The notes: generated from the letters alone by a model not told the origin. Numbered from the stretch's first letter, positions 43,545 through 55,152 are shown. The stretch is 64,000 bases of DNA from Effrenium voratum (GCA_963377175.1 CAUJNA010001024.1:575956-639955); one strand, 5' to 3'. Made by a program: numbers and translations.

Positions 43545-44340
43545 GTGCAGCATCGGAGTAAGAAGCAGGCGTTGCTGCATGGGTATATGTCAGATACAAT
43601 AGGAAAGGCGCGGACAGCGCAGTCTGTTCACCTTGCACGGGCAGTGGCTGAAGCTCTTGCGCATCACGCGCAAAGGTCACGTGGGAGCTTCCCTTGGCAG
43701 TCGGCACAGATGGCGCTGATCCAGAGGAGCTGCGCGACTCTGGCTCCGAGCCGCGAGCCGGATGCCTTAAAGGAGCGGATCGTCACCAAAAAGCTGATCG
43801 ATCACACATATTGCCGTGCTTCGCAGTTTGTTGAAGAAGTCTTGAAGCAACACCGAGTAACTGGAAGATTGCAGCCATCTATCTACTGAGCGGTGCTGGG
43901 GCTCATTTTTTCGGTCCTACGAAGCTATCCATCACTACTGCTGCGTGACGCCATTGCAGCGCAAGGCGCGGGTTTGCATCCACTTGGGTGTGGAAAAACA
44001 TTTCAGGTCGAAAGCAGACAGGCCCTTTGCCGTGTTTGAGAAGATTTTTCAAGATGTCCGCACTCAGCAACGTGATTTGACGGAGATCGGCGAACTTCGC
44101 TTGGCTTCAAGAACGTGCCGACACCACGCGCAGGACGAACCGAGCTCCTCCGTTTCTCGTCATCCTCAACAATGTCGCTTCGGAAAAGCAGGCTGGAAAA
44201 CAGGTTCAGACGCACCAGAAAGGACTTTTAAATTGCCAGAATGCATTACCACCGCGCAAGCCGGGCAGGCGCGTAGCTGCCTTGGAGTAGCGCGCCTTTG
44301 CCATGCAAGCTATCGCGTCGGAGGTGACCTTGGAGCCTAG
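43545..44340 (+). pseudogene. Coding-like open region in two frames, unrecognised
   Basis: One plus frame (43545-43889) includes SVHLARAVAEALAHHAQRS and DALKERIVTKKLIDHTYCRA and ends in a stop. A second frame (43945-44340) includes KHFRSKADRPFAVFEKIFQD. Both are protein-like and rich in Arg, Gln and Ala, without intron signals between. Minus frames are also open in the GC-rich half. It may be a decayed intronless gene or transposon fragment. No known motif could be named. Confidence 0.3.
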
Positions 44341-44934
44341 CCGCGACACTGCTCCCATGTACCGGGAGGGTTTTGGAATGAGGAATGGCGAGACCCTCAA
44401 GCCTTTGGGCTTGCCACGATGAGACTGCCCTCACAAGGCGGCAGCAAGCCCAGAAGCAGCTGCTCCCAGATGGCGCCAACCAGCGTTCGGGAAAGCAAAC
44501 GAGCGCTGCCTGACTGCGAATAGGCGCAAATTCCCTCTTAGGAAAAAGCAGCTCGGGTCTGCGTCAAGCGCAACTTCCTCTTACTCGAGCTTCGACTCAA
44601 GCTCTGAGGGGGACTAAACGGAATCTGCGACTTGTCCTGTGGTTTGCTTTGCTTGCAGGGCTTGCTCTTCGGCCGCCGTATGGCTTGATCGCAATTGTTC
44701 GCCGGCTATTGGGAACTTCCATTCCGGTGATGTTAGGTTGGCGCTGAGCAAGCAAAGGGCCATGGATGTGTCCCGTAGCCACGGCCTGTGAAACGATACG
44801 GGACGTCCTTTTTAACAAAACCTGTAAAACGATGCGTGACTTCCTAACACCGAATGAATACACCCCAGACAAGTAATTTTGGCGCTGGCTCACATACATG
44901 TATGCATGTATATATGTTCCAATTTCCAGGCCGC

Positions 44935-45055
44935 CTACGTAAACCAACCCTAAAAAATATACCCGTCCTAAACTAAACCTAAGCCAAACCAACCCCAAAC
45001 TAACCCTAAAACAACCCTAAGCGAGCCTTACGCCAACCCTAAACCAAACCCTTGT
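44935..45055. repeat. Degenerate telomere-like tract (CCCTAAA type)
   Basis: Repeated AACCCTAAA, ACCCTAAG and CCAAACC variants occur about a dozen times. Plant-type TTTAGGG telomeres are reported for dinoflagellates. Units are too diverged for a functional telomere. Confidence 0.6.
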
Positions 45056-45081
45056 CGCGCGGGGATTTACGGCTCGGAACA

Positions 45082-45108
45082 CAAATATATATATATATAT
45101 ATATACGT
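45082..45108. repeat. TA microsatellite
   Basis: A short TA run follows the telomere-like tract. Confidence 0.85.
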
Positions 45109-46690
45109 ACATACGTAGTTACACACATATAACTTCCCAGCTATTTTTGGGTCCATGCTCACGCTTATCATTGAGTTAGCTCTCATCAGAAGGGGCTCTT
45201 GCAAGCGTGGCCGGGTCCGATGCTTAAGTCGGCATGGTAGCAACTGCCCTCCTGTGTCACAAAATGGCTGAAGTCACCGAAATCAGCGGATACCTTCTAG
45301 TATGACTGAGAGAAGAAGGCACCCTGTGGAATTCAGGGTCTGGAGACCAAGGGCGCTTGCTAGCTTGGATTCTCTGAAGCATTGAATTTGGAACCATAGA
45401 CAGCCTGGAAACTACCATGGGTGTTTGCTGGTTTATTTGCAGCGTGTTGGGAATCAACGGTGGTGTTGCTGGAGGATAGCTCCCCAGATCAAGCCTTTGT
45501 CAACCTTTGGGGGCGCAGGAATTTGACAGAGGTTCTGATGCAGTGGCGAGCCTGGCTTCATGCCCTCGAATGCTTGCACTGTTTTTATTCAATTGCCCCT
45601 TTTTTTCAGCACCGCCCAGCGTCTTCTCTAATTGGCCAACATGTCCTGCTTTGTTTGGCTATGCTCATTTCGGGAGGGCATTTGGGACTCGCTAAACTTC
45701 GGGCGCAAACTTGTCCTGCAAAAACACAAGGGCCAGCACTTGTTCTCTCCATGTCCCCGAATTCCCCGAATTGATTTTGATTCCTGATGAACCTAGTGAA
45801 TTACTTTTGGGTGCTTTCCCCAAAAGTCATTCGGATCCCCTCTGTGGTGGGGGCACCTCCACGAAAATACACGAAGGGTGTCATAATCCGGGATCCCTAC
45901 CCCCTCGATAAGTCAATATGGGGGGGGAGGGGGTGAGGGGGGTGAGGTAGGTTTGGCGCTTTGGGGGAGGCAATCCCTCAGCCAAAACCCCCACCCCCCC
46001 AGGCCAAAATGGAATATGGAGGCCTTGAGTGGCGAGATGGTCGTGATATCTGAGGTCAATGTTGGGGCAAACCCCGCCTTTGACACGAGGCGTGGGCTGA
46101 GGAGAAAGCCTTCAAAGAGAGGGCGCTGGACCAACCCATCGGCTCGGCCAAAAGCCTAGCCCCGGTGGAAACGGTCGAAACGGTCGAAACGCTGTGGCTC
46201 AGGTTCACGCTGAACTTTGAAAAAGGGCCTGGTGCGACAGGCTTTGGCGCTCTTGTTGGGAGGCACTATTTGAGAAAGGTGTGCCCCTGCTAAAGTAGAA
46301 CTCGACTTGGAGGTGCATAGAGGGTTCTATACCTATAGAGGGAGAGGGACTGCCTATTTCCAAAATGGATCAGCCAACTCTTGTCGCGGGGTTGCCAGTT
46401 TCAGTGGCAAAAGCTTGTGGCCTTGCCGAAAATAATGCAAAATGCGGTGGTTTAGGCACTACCTCAGGTGCTGATCACAAGGAATTGCCGGGGCACGCCT
46501 TGGTTTTGTTCTCTTAAATGGTGTGACCCAGGGTCGGTGAGGTTTTCGGGAGGAAGGCTAGTCAGCCTTTGATACTGGTACGAGCAGAAATGTCGCAGTA
46601 TTCCCTATTTCCCATTGATGTTGTTTGATCATCACCATTTGACGTGTTGGGCGAGTTTAAAGTGAGTTTCCATTTGGCGGGGTGCGGGCA
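45109..46690. other. No gene recognised
   Basis: It includes a G-rich stretch at about 45918-45950 and a C run near 45990-46000. A frame at 45421-45774 is open but lacks a domain and splice signals. Confidence 0.45.
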
Positions 46691-46699
46691 TTTGACTCA

Positions 46700-46829
46700 C
46701 CACTTCGAGTGCCTTTGCCGCGAGGTCGACATGGGGGAGATGCTGAAGTTGAAGGCGGTGCCAGGGGCAACTTGGCAGGAAGCAGGCATGAAGCTCGCTC
46801 GCTGGACGATGTCGCGTGTTGTTTGGAGG
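46700..46829 (+). CDS. Candidate exon, unrecognised
   Basis: It reads HFECLCREVDMGEMLKLKA and ATWQEAGMKLARWTM. A possible acceptor is CCGCGAG|G at 46723 and a possible donor TTGGAGG|GTACAT at 46830, directly before a TA microsatellite. GC-rich against its flanks. The 5' limit is uncertain. Confidence 0.4.
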
Positions 46830-46875
46830 GTACATTATATATAATATATATATATATATATATAATATATATTTT
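46830..46875. repeat. TA microsatellite
   Basis: TATATAATATATAT-type run, about 45 bp, then a T run. Confidence 0.9.
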
Positions 46876-47929
46876 TTTCAGCGGGGGAAATTTATGCGAC
46901 GCATTCCCATGTGCTGCCAACATGGTTAGTCTATTGTTAGTTTGGGGTGGACATGGGGGGGCCACCGGATATTTTTTCAGGTGGCCCAACCATCCTTCGT
47001 GTTTCTGGGTATCTTGCCTGGAAGGGGGGGTTTGCATGCGGATGCCCTAAAAAACAGACGAACCCGTATATGCTAGGGACAAATCTCCGTTTTACTTCGG
47101 GGTGTAGTAGATGTTCGTTGGTCACCAATGTACGGGTTCATTGCAAGGGCATCCATTTTGCGAGTACACAAGAAACATTCGAGACGAAACCATATGATTC
47201 TGAGCTGGCCTTTCCCATGTTGGCTTTTGCGGTACGTTTGTTGGGGTCCCCCGAAGGAAAACTCGGGTGTTTTAACTCCCTTGAATCAAACAACAAATGG
47301 ATCGCTGTGCTTTTATGGGTTTCCAGGCCCTAAGTTTATTTCCCCTGAAGCAAAGTTCCCAGGGCTGGTCACACATTCCGAGGGATTTGTTGGATTTTGG
47401 ATTCCATCGATTTGCGCCCTGGCGCTGGGCCATTTTTTTGATCAACAGTGGCTCCTTCAAAGACTGGAGAGGTTGCAGCTGGAACTCTGCCTTGCTGTTG
47501 GGCCAAGTGTCTAAGTCCCAGGATAGAAGTGTCGCAGCCTAGCAGGGCATAGTGGAAAGTGCAGAGCTTGCTCCCGTCGGGTTGTCCAGTACGCGGACAG
47601 CTTGAATCTTGCCCGGCCAACTGCCACTTGTCTCTAGGTCTGTGGAAGATCGTCTTGGTGGTTGTTCATTCCATCATCGGTCGTTCCGCTTGCAGGAACA
47701 ACCTCGGTAAAAGCCAGTGAACAGGATGAATTTACCCCGTGGTGAAGGGCTGGTTTCAGAAGGATGCCATCTTTGGGGTTGGTCCGAGGGGAAAATAATG
47801 GGGGAACCAAAGGATCACCCAAAGGAAACCGAACGGAAACAAAGGGGAAACCAAAGGAACAAACGGAATCCCAAGGGAACTTTGTTTTGGCGGATCTCAC
47901 ATAACGCCAAACACAAGGTACCGGTGCCA
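46876..47929. other. No gene recognised
   Basis: Several open frames of 120-130 codons overlap on both strands and show no domain. Confidence 0.4.
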
Positions 47930-48024
47930 AAGAAAGTGCCGGCGCCCCACATTCCGAGACTGAAGGCCGGACAATGCTTGCGGCCGAAACCCGAAACACC
48001 GGAATCGGGATGGCTGCTATCAGG
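47930..48024 (+). CDS. Candidate exon before a family B element
   Basis: One frame reads KVPAPHIPRLKAGQCLRPKP and another TMLAAETRNTGIGMAAI. The donor CAGG|GTGTCT coincides with the start of the family-B element. Frame and start are undecided. Confidence 0.3.
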
Positions 48025-48118
48025 GTGTCTTTTTTGAGTGTACCACCGTTGGATGGTTGTTGACGGGAACCAAAAGGAAATCACCCATTATGTTTGGGGC
48101 TGTGGGCGTGCCCCTAGT
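48025..48118 (+). mobile_element. Introner-like element, family B, starting at a donor-like site
   Basis: GTGTCTTTTTTGAGTGTACC at the left, central GGTTGTTGACGGGAACCAAAAGG, and CACCCATTATGTTTGGGG toward the right. The first bases are GTGTCT, a usable donor. Confidence 0.55.
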
Positions 48119-48767
48119 TTGATACAAACCCATTGTGTTGGATCTTTAAGCTTCATATTTGTGGGTTCTCGCAATAGTCGTCAAAAGTTAAGCTCGGAGA
48201 GCAGGGCAACGGTCACCAAGAAGAGACCAGGGCTGCCCCCACTTCTGTGTTCTAGAGGTAGATGGCAATGCCGTTCTATTCGGGAAGTCAGCATAGTCAC
48301 TTTGCTGTGAATCCGATGCCCAAATTCACTGGTCTGCCCGCTTTGGCCCGCTCTGCACCTTTCAATTCTAAATGCGTGTGCCGCGTTTGCCGTCTTCTTG
48401 TTTGTGCGGCCATGTCCCTGAAACGAAGTGGTCCAACCACTGCATGCGCAGTTCGGTCAATCAGCGGTTGGTTCTGGTAATCATTCCAATTTCAAGTATC
48501 TGTCCCAATTCTATCGCTGGCTCTTAGGCGCAATATTCAAATAATAACCTATGATCTAGATTGTTAGCTGTGAAGTCAAAACTGCGAAGGCCACATTGCT
48601 ACAGTCGTCTCCAGAGCTCAGATTCTTGATGGCAGATACACCTCATCATTGTGTGTAGCGAAAGGCTGTTGCGATTGCCACTCAGTGTTCACCCGCCAAT
48701 ACTGTATGAACTGGGTAGAGACATGTCCGCCCTTTGGTTTGGGTGCTCTCTCGTTTTGGCCTATAAT
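48119..48767. other. No gene recognised
   Basis: No domain, repeat or clear exon seen. Confidence 0.45.
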
Positions 48768-48867
48768 CCTGAGGATGGGCAAAATCCAGCACCCAGCAAA
48801 AATGGATGAAACCCTGAATCTTGAGGGCAGCTGCCAACTGGTGCAGGAGTTTGTCCATCCACAGTGT
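48768..48867 (+). mobile_element. Family D element with terminal inverted repeats
   Basis: The left end CCTGAGGATGGGCAAAATCC plus AGCACC is the imperfect inverse of the right end GGTGCAGGAGTTTGTCCATC plus CACAG. About 100 bp. It shares the CATCCACAG right end with the copies at 13999 and 39471. Confidence 0.65.
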
Positions 48868-50030
48868 GACTGCTGTTGTGTTTTGTTCTTGTCTAAGCGT
48901 TGATGCCAGATTCTGATCCTGACCGTTCCAACTATGGCCCAGGGATATTCTGTTATTGTGCTTTGTCTTGTTCCTGGTTGAAATGCAGGGACTCAATGTG
49001 CGGTGGGTGACAATGCAAGATCCAACGACAAGCATCTGCAGAAAAGGCTGTTTTCAGGTGCCTTTTGCTCACTCTTACAGACTAGGATGGACATCCTCAT
49101 TATTTTGTAGCGAGTGCCGACAATACCCCATATGTATCCGCGGATATATGAACATTGTATCCCAACCTAGTCGTACAGGGTTCGTGTGGCTTGCTACTTG
49201 GCCAACACCACATTGCCCCCCCTTGATTCCTCCTTCGCGGGTTTCTATGGTTCTCCTTTTAATGCTGGTTTAAGCATCACCCTGTAGTTTTAAAGTGAGA
49301 CTCCTTTTGATGGTGTTTCTTGTTTCAAGGGGAAGGACAAGGCGAAACGTAAAACATCCATGCTTTAGTAGGAAGTTGGGACCGTTGCCAGGAATCCCTT
49401 TCCATTTTCCATTCCTTGAGACCCTGCCTTTTCTGCGCCAGGCGGAGCGTTGGGTCGAGGACTTTTTAGACGGATCCCGCATGATTTGAGAGCGCAACAG
49501 ATGCTTGGCCCATCCGTCCGGCAGGAAAGGCGGCCACGGGTTTGAGATCACGTCATCCAACGGATATCTAATGAAGGGACAAAGGTAACGATGGGAGTCC
49601 CACTTTGGTTCGTTGTTTCCCACGTTCAGGTCCCCGAACAAATCAGGGCACCTGCCCATGAGCTTGTACCGCAAAGGCGCGATTGGTGTTCCTCCTCGCT
49701 GTTCCCGATGGTATCTACATGACTATCCTTTGCAGAAGGCAGCTTGCTCAGTTCCTGACACGATAGATCACAGGAGTTTCGTGTCCTGAAAGGTGCGCGG
49801 AGAGCATCTAGTTAGGGCCTCAAGGGAACCCCTAACTTTCAAGACATTCTCCATCGTTTACAACCCTCAAACATGGTCGCAGGACACTAAGTGAGGCTTT
49901 GATCGAGGGATCCAACAACTTACCAAAGAGTTTATCCTTTTGCATTTGTATGTACTGATACACGAGATATTCTGGGGAGGTTAGAATTATATGTTGTTTG
50001 TATTTGTTTGTTATTCATGTTTGGCAGAAG
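48868..50030. other. No firm gene; weak exon candidate at 49444-49541
   Basis: CTGCGCCAG|G is followed by a frame reading GALGRGLFRRIPHDLRAQQM and ending near CACGG|GTTTGA. The minus strand is equally open over the same bases, so support is weak. Confidence 0.3.
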
Positions 50031-50039
50031 TTACACGCC

Positions 50040-50181
50040 CAGCCAGCCTGCACAGCCATCGTTTCACCGCGGTCACGGCGCAAAAACCGCCCCCGAGAGT
50101 TCAAAGAACGGGCGAAATCGCTCCACGGTCTCACCGTGTACAGAAGCCTGGAGCCTATGCCTTGAGGGGAGCAAGATATGG
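50040..50181 (+). CDS. Candidate exon before a family B element
   Basis: Two frames are open: HRFTAVTAQKPPPRVQRTGE and PSFHRGHGAKTAPESSKNG. The donor ATATGG|GTGTGT is the first GT of the family-B element. GC-rich and arginine/proline-rich. Start and frame undecided. Confidence 0.35.
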
Positions 50182-50280
50182 GTGTGTCTTTTTTGGGGGG
50201 CCCCAAGAATGCGTGGCTTTCCGTTTGGTTTTCTGTTAAAACCACTAAAAAAGGGGTCCCCTCAAAAAAAGATACACCCA
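50179..50280 (+). mobile_element. Introner-like element, family B (best copy, clear inverted repeats)
   Basis: The left end TGGGTGTGTCTTTTTTGGGG plus GGCCCC is the inverse of the right end GGGGTCCCCTCAAAAAAAGA plus TACACCCA. The centre is TTTGGTTTTCTGTTAAAACC, itself palindromic. It is 102 bp and begins at a donor-like GTGTGT. Confidence 0.8.
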
Positions 50281-51659
50281 TGTTGCAACGTACACATTGC
50301 AACATGTGTGAAACGTATTACACATTGCCCCACAATTCAACATATTCCAACATACTGCAAGCGACCAAGTACGGACAAGTTGTGTTCTAGAGTCCTGAAA
50401 CGTGCGCTTTGTAGCGATTCCATTGATTCTGTGGCAGGATTAAAGGTTGCTATCAATGTGAATATGACTCACTGAGTGCCAAGGCCCACGTGCCGCGCCG
50501 CGTGCGAATTCGAAAAGAGACGCCGTGTGATGTGCTGTGCTGGCCTGGTAGTACGCATTGTAGCAGGTGAAAGGTGGCTACCCTTCACGAGGTGTGACTT
50601 GATGTGACATCAGCTAGCCTATCAGGTGTTAGTTGCTTGTTGATAGGGCTCCAAGCCTGGAAACAAACGGTGTGGCCACATTTGCGATTGAACACGGACC
50701 ACTCTGAGGGATCAGTGTTTGCCATTCAGACCTGGCTCATTCTGGCGTGCAGAAAGCACAACCGCATGCTTTGCCCCTGTGGTTTTGTAGTTCTTTTGTG
50801 CAAGTTCTTGCTTCCAATTTCCTGTTTCCAAGTTCCTGTTTCCAAGTTCTTGTTTCCAAGGCACACGTTCCAACCTCCTCTCCTCCCCAGCCCAAAGATG
50901 CGTGTTTGTGGCTCACCCACGTTTGTCTCATGGGACTTGACGTGCATAGAGCCTCCAGGCCGCCCCAAAATATGAAGGCCTCTGTTTTATCGACTCAGAG
51001 CCTACCGGAAGGTGTCAACTAAGTCCTGTGCGCTTAATCCGAAACAAAAGGGCACCTCCTTCTTGTTTGATGAGCACGGGAGAGATGTTGTGGGCATTTG
51101 CTGTGGCTACTTTCATGTTACCTGTGTGGGTTCCTGTCTCACGTTTTGGCCATTTGGGGGCAGGCCAAGGCCCTGCAGCTGTCCGAACTGACGCACGGAT
51201 ATTCTCGACCAGTTTTTATTGCAATTTAGGCACAGTTCGTGCATCAGCTTTAAAGGGCCCTTGACTTGTTGTTTGCCGGGGAGGATTCGTTCAATCAAGC
51301 TCTTGCCGGGTCCAAGTAGGCAATGACTCAGAGAGATTCTTGGTGACAGAGGCGATGGCCACTGCCAGTTCCACATGTTCAATATAGCGAATGTTGTTTT
51401 TTGTCCGCCGGGAGAATGGGATGAGCAGAAGAGCAACTGCAAGTGGGACAAGTACAAGCTTTGATGACTGACTCCCTTGCAAGTGAGCAAAATGCATGCA
51501 GAGCTATACAGGAGACTCATCGGGGACCGGAATGGTCGTCAAAGGGTGTTCAAATGATGGTCACCAGCCCTTCATGCATCTGAGTAAGAAATACACAAGC
51601 GCCCCTGTTTGCCCTATTGGATTTGTTTCTTGAGGGGCATTTTTTCCTTTTTTTAAGGT
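50281..51659. other. No gene recognised
   Basis: A short internal repeat, TTCCTGTTTCCAAG/TTCTTGTTTCCAAG, occurs at about 50800-50860. No exon could be supported. Confidence 0.45.
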
Positions 51660-51945
51660 TTTTGTTTGTTTTCAGGGTGGGTGGCTTTTCGGCTTTTTGG
51701 CTTTTGTGGCTTTTACGCGGGTTTTTGTAGCTTTTGTGGCTTTTCATTTCGCATCCTCTGCATTCACAGGTCCTCTCTGTATCCTCTGCATTGCCAGTTC
51801 CGATGCGGCAGGTGGCTTTCTGGCTTTGTGGCTTTTGGCGGCTTTCTGGCTTTGGCTTTTCGCATCCTCTGCTTGCTCAGTTGGTTTTTGGCCTTGGCTT
51901 TCTGCATCCTCAGCATCGCAAGTTCCTCTCTGGTGCCCCCCGCCA
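51660..51945. repeat. Diverged short repeats (GGCTTTT units and GCATCCTCTGC units)
   Basis: GGCTTTTNGGCTTTT units cluster at about 51687-51750 and 51820-51860. GCATCCTCTGCATT/GCATCCTCTGCTTG units recur at about 51753, 51780, 51868 and 51904 with CAGTTCC/AAGTTCCTCTCTG tails. Confidence 0.7.
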
Positions 51946-51969
51946 CCCCCCTTTCGACTAAAATGCACG

Positions 51970-52260
51970 CCTAATTGAATCATCAGTTTTTCGATCATCA
52001 TGCGACAGCTAAGCTAGATTGTTTGCCCCTAATTGAAGCATCACTTATTCGATCATCATGGGGGGGCTGCCGCCCCTGGCAGCCCCCCCCCCCCCCCCGC
52101 TGTTTTTTATTTTATTTTTTGGCCCTAGTTGAATCATCACTTGTTCAATGGGGGGGGGGGGGGCAGCCCCCCCAACCCCCCCGCTACGTTTTAGGTGTTT
52201 TACAAGGATTAGGTCGCATTTGAATCCTCACTTTTACCATCATGAGGGGGACCCGCCCAT
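51970..52260. repeat. Repeat with TTGAATCATCA units and G/C-tract hairpins
   Basis: CCTAATTGAATCATCA-type starts occur at 51970, 52027, 52123 and (diverged) 52216. After each comes ATCATG and, in three copies, G runs. GGGGGGGCTGCC at 52070 pairs with GGCAGCCCCCCC at 52079, and GGGGGGGGCAGCCCCCCC occurs at about 52150-52178, so strong stem-loops are possible. Confidence 0.75.
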
Positions 52261-53456
52261 CTTTTTAACATGCATACATAAATGCCTACCTACCTTGCCA
52301 CAGAGGAACTGATGATGCTGAAGATCAACCAAGGCCCTCGATTTGCTGGTGATGCTGGGGATGTTGGCTGGACATGCGGGGGATGTTAAAAACGATGCTG
52401 ACGATGTTGGCGGACTAGCGATATGTACATTTCGCGAGAACATGCTGTAAATTACAGCGTGTTAGTAGCCTTTGTTTCTGAATATTTTAAGTGGGGAGCC
52501 AGAATAAGTTGCAACCGTTCATGCATACGTTCAAGCCGATCTCTTCCAACTTCACAGAGAGACATGAGACTACGTCACACCTTTGGCGCTGCCATTTTGC
52601 TTGCGTCAGACACGGGGGAGATGAGCGATGTTTGACCACGAGCAGCATGTCCCGCAAAGGATTCTTTCTTTGGACGTAGAAATTTACACGTGACATCGCA
52701 GCCAGTGAGATAGAGTGACCAGCGCCAGAAGGTGTGCAGGACATGATGTGCAGATGCCTGGCGCAATCCCTAGTTTGCTCAGGGTCTTTTTGCGCGAAGG
52801 TAAGCAGACAATAACTGCCTTTGTTCGGCCTGTTTCGGATCTGAAGCATCCAGAGCAAATGGCGCTTGGTTTGCTGCCTTGGAAGGAGGACGAGTTTTGG
52901 GTTGCACATATACCGTACCTGCTGCAAGACCATTTTCCTTCTGGTGGGTTGCATGTGAGTGGATGAGAGGGTAATATGTTGGGATCTGTTTTAATCGCAC
53001 GATCATGGTTGAAGAGTTTCGAATCATGTGATTTGTTGCTTGGCACCACGTGATCCCCTCAGCACAAACTAGTTGTTTTAAACAACCATCGCAAAGCGGA
53101 TGCAACCAATATTCGGACACCCTCCTGTTCATGAACATGGGACTTGCTCGTATGCGTTTTTATTCTGCCAACGTTTTGAAGATGCACTTGCCCTGGTTGT
53201 ATGGAGGGCAACGGCTCTGACTGTCCGAGTTGCATGCTTATAGTTGCTTGTTTGCGTGCTGAGCTTGGTACGACAGGGTTTCGCCCCCTACAGGTCAATT
53301 AATGGCGCTTCCAACGGATAGAATTCTAAACTGATTGATTTTCTTTGGCTTTCTTCAAACACCTGGAGACAGGGGCTCCCACTTTTTGGATGCACTCTGA
53401 GGTCCTTTCCAATTCAGCGGTCGCGGGGAGAAGTGCTGGCTCTATTCCCAGCAGCC
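52261..53456. other. No firm gene
   Basis: A plus frame at 52715-52966 includes AFVRPVSDLKHPEQMALGLL and is protein-like, but the minus frame is also open and no domain is recognised. Confidence 0.35.
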
Positions 53457-54957
53457 ACCCTCCTGAGAGCCATAATGACTTGTCAAGTATATATATATAT
53501 ATATATACGCTCAGGACGGATGGTTCGAACAGCACCTTCTGTTTTCAGACCTCCAGCCAGTGGCAGCTATCTACATGGAAAGCTTTGCGCAACCAAGGCA
53601 ATGCGGGCAACAGAAAAGACTGCAAGACTGGGCGCGCAGCCAGAAAGCCTGGGTGTCTTATCAATCGCAACAAGATCAGAAACGACAAAGATGCGGCCTC
53701 CTGCACTGTTATGAGCCTACCCTGTCAGCCAAAACTTTCCACAGTCAAACAGTATCTTCTTGGGATTTTTTTTTTTTTTTAAAAATATAGTTTGTGAAGC
53801 GCGAGGGACAGAGTGCAACTACACGTCTGCGAGTACGTCTGAGCACGTTTGAACGTCTGCTGCGACACAACAATGAGCCCCTTGAATGGGTTCGCCTAGC
53901 GTCTACAGTGAACGTAATTGCCCCCAGCCCCCCGCCACCCCCCCCTTCCAACATAGTTGGGTGTCTGGCAACAGGGGAACCTCCAATGGCTTTCCTTCTT
54001 ACCCTTTTAAAGCCATCTGAACACGGGTAGACCGCAGACCCTCCTGAGAGCCATAATGTCTTGTCAAGTATATATATATACTATACGCTCAGGACGGATG
54101 GTTCGAACAGCACCTTCTGTTTTCAGACCTCCAGCCAGTGGCAGCTATCTACATGGAAAGCTTTGCGCAACCAAGGCAATGCGGGCAACAGAAAAGACTG
54201 CAAGACTGGGCGCGCAGCCAGAAAGCCTGGGCGTCTTATCAATCGCAACAAGATCAGAAACGACAAAGATGCGGCCTCCTGCACTGTTATGAGCCTACCC
54301 TGTCAGCCAAAACTTTCCACAGTCAAACAGTATCTTCTTGGGAATTGTTTTTTTATATAGTTTGTCAAGCGCGAGGGACAGAGTGCAACTACACGTCTGC
54401 GAGTACGTCTGAGCACGTTTGAACGTCTGCTGCGACACAACAATGAGCCCCTTGAATGGGTTCGCCTAGCGTCTACAGTGAACGTAATTGCCCCCAGCCC
54501 CCCGCCACCCCCCCCTTCCAACATAGTTGGGTGTCTGGCAACAGGGGAACCTCCAATGGCTTTCCTTCTTACCCTTTTAAAGCAATCTGAACACGGGTAG
54601 ACCGCAGACCCTCCTGAGAGCCATAATGTCTTGTCAAGTATATATATATATATACTATACGCTCAGGACGGATGGTTCGAACAGCACCTTCTGTTTTCAG
54701 ACCTCCAGCCAGTGGCAGCTATCTACATGGAAAGCTTGGCGCAACCAAGGCAATGCGGGCAACAGAAAAGACTGCAAGACTGGGCGCGCAGCCAGAAAGC
54801 CTGGGCGTCTTATCAATCGCAACAAGATCAGAAACGACAAAGATGCGGCCTCCTGCACTGTTATGAGCCTACCCTGTCAGCCAAAACTTTCCACAGTCAA
54901 ACAGTATCTTCTTGGGAATTGTTTTTTTTTCAATATAGTCTGTCAACCGCGAGGGAC
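53457..54957. repeat. Tandem array of about 570-bp units, 2.6 copies
   Basis: Units begin ACCCTCCTGAGAGCCATAAT at 53457, 54038 and 54608 (periods 581 and 570). Each has a TA run, then CTCAGGACGGATGGTTCG and a near-identical body. The third copy departs from the other two after GCGAGGGACAG at about 54957. The differences are mainly TA-run and T-run length plus few substitutions, so the amplification is recent. The weak open frames in each unit are not supported as genes. Confidence 0.95.
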
Positions 54958-55084
54958 AGCCGAACATGTCCCCATTGACACGGACGCAATTGCGCGCTGC
55001 CCGGGAGTACGCGAATCCCACTGGCACGGCGCGTTCACGGTATTGCGAAATGCGCTGATGAGTGACGGCGAACCATCCGTCCTG
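54664..55084. mobile_element. Possible small DNA transposon in TA tracts, with inverted ends
   Basis: CAGGACGGATGGTTCG, right after a TA run at about 54645-54655, is exactly inverted as CGAACCATCCGTCCTG at about 55069-55084, followed by another TA run. The enclosed ~420 bp has no transposase. In the first two array units the right end is absent. Confidence 0.6.
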
Positions 55085-55090
55085 CGGGAA

Positions 55091-55152
55091 TATATACATA
55101 TATATATATATGTATATATATATATATGTATACATACATATATATATATGTG
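55091..55152. repeat. TA/TATG microsatellite
   Basis: TATATACATATATATATATG-type run. Confidence 0.9.
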
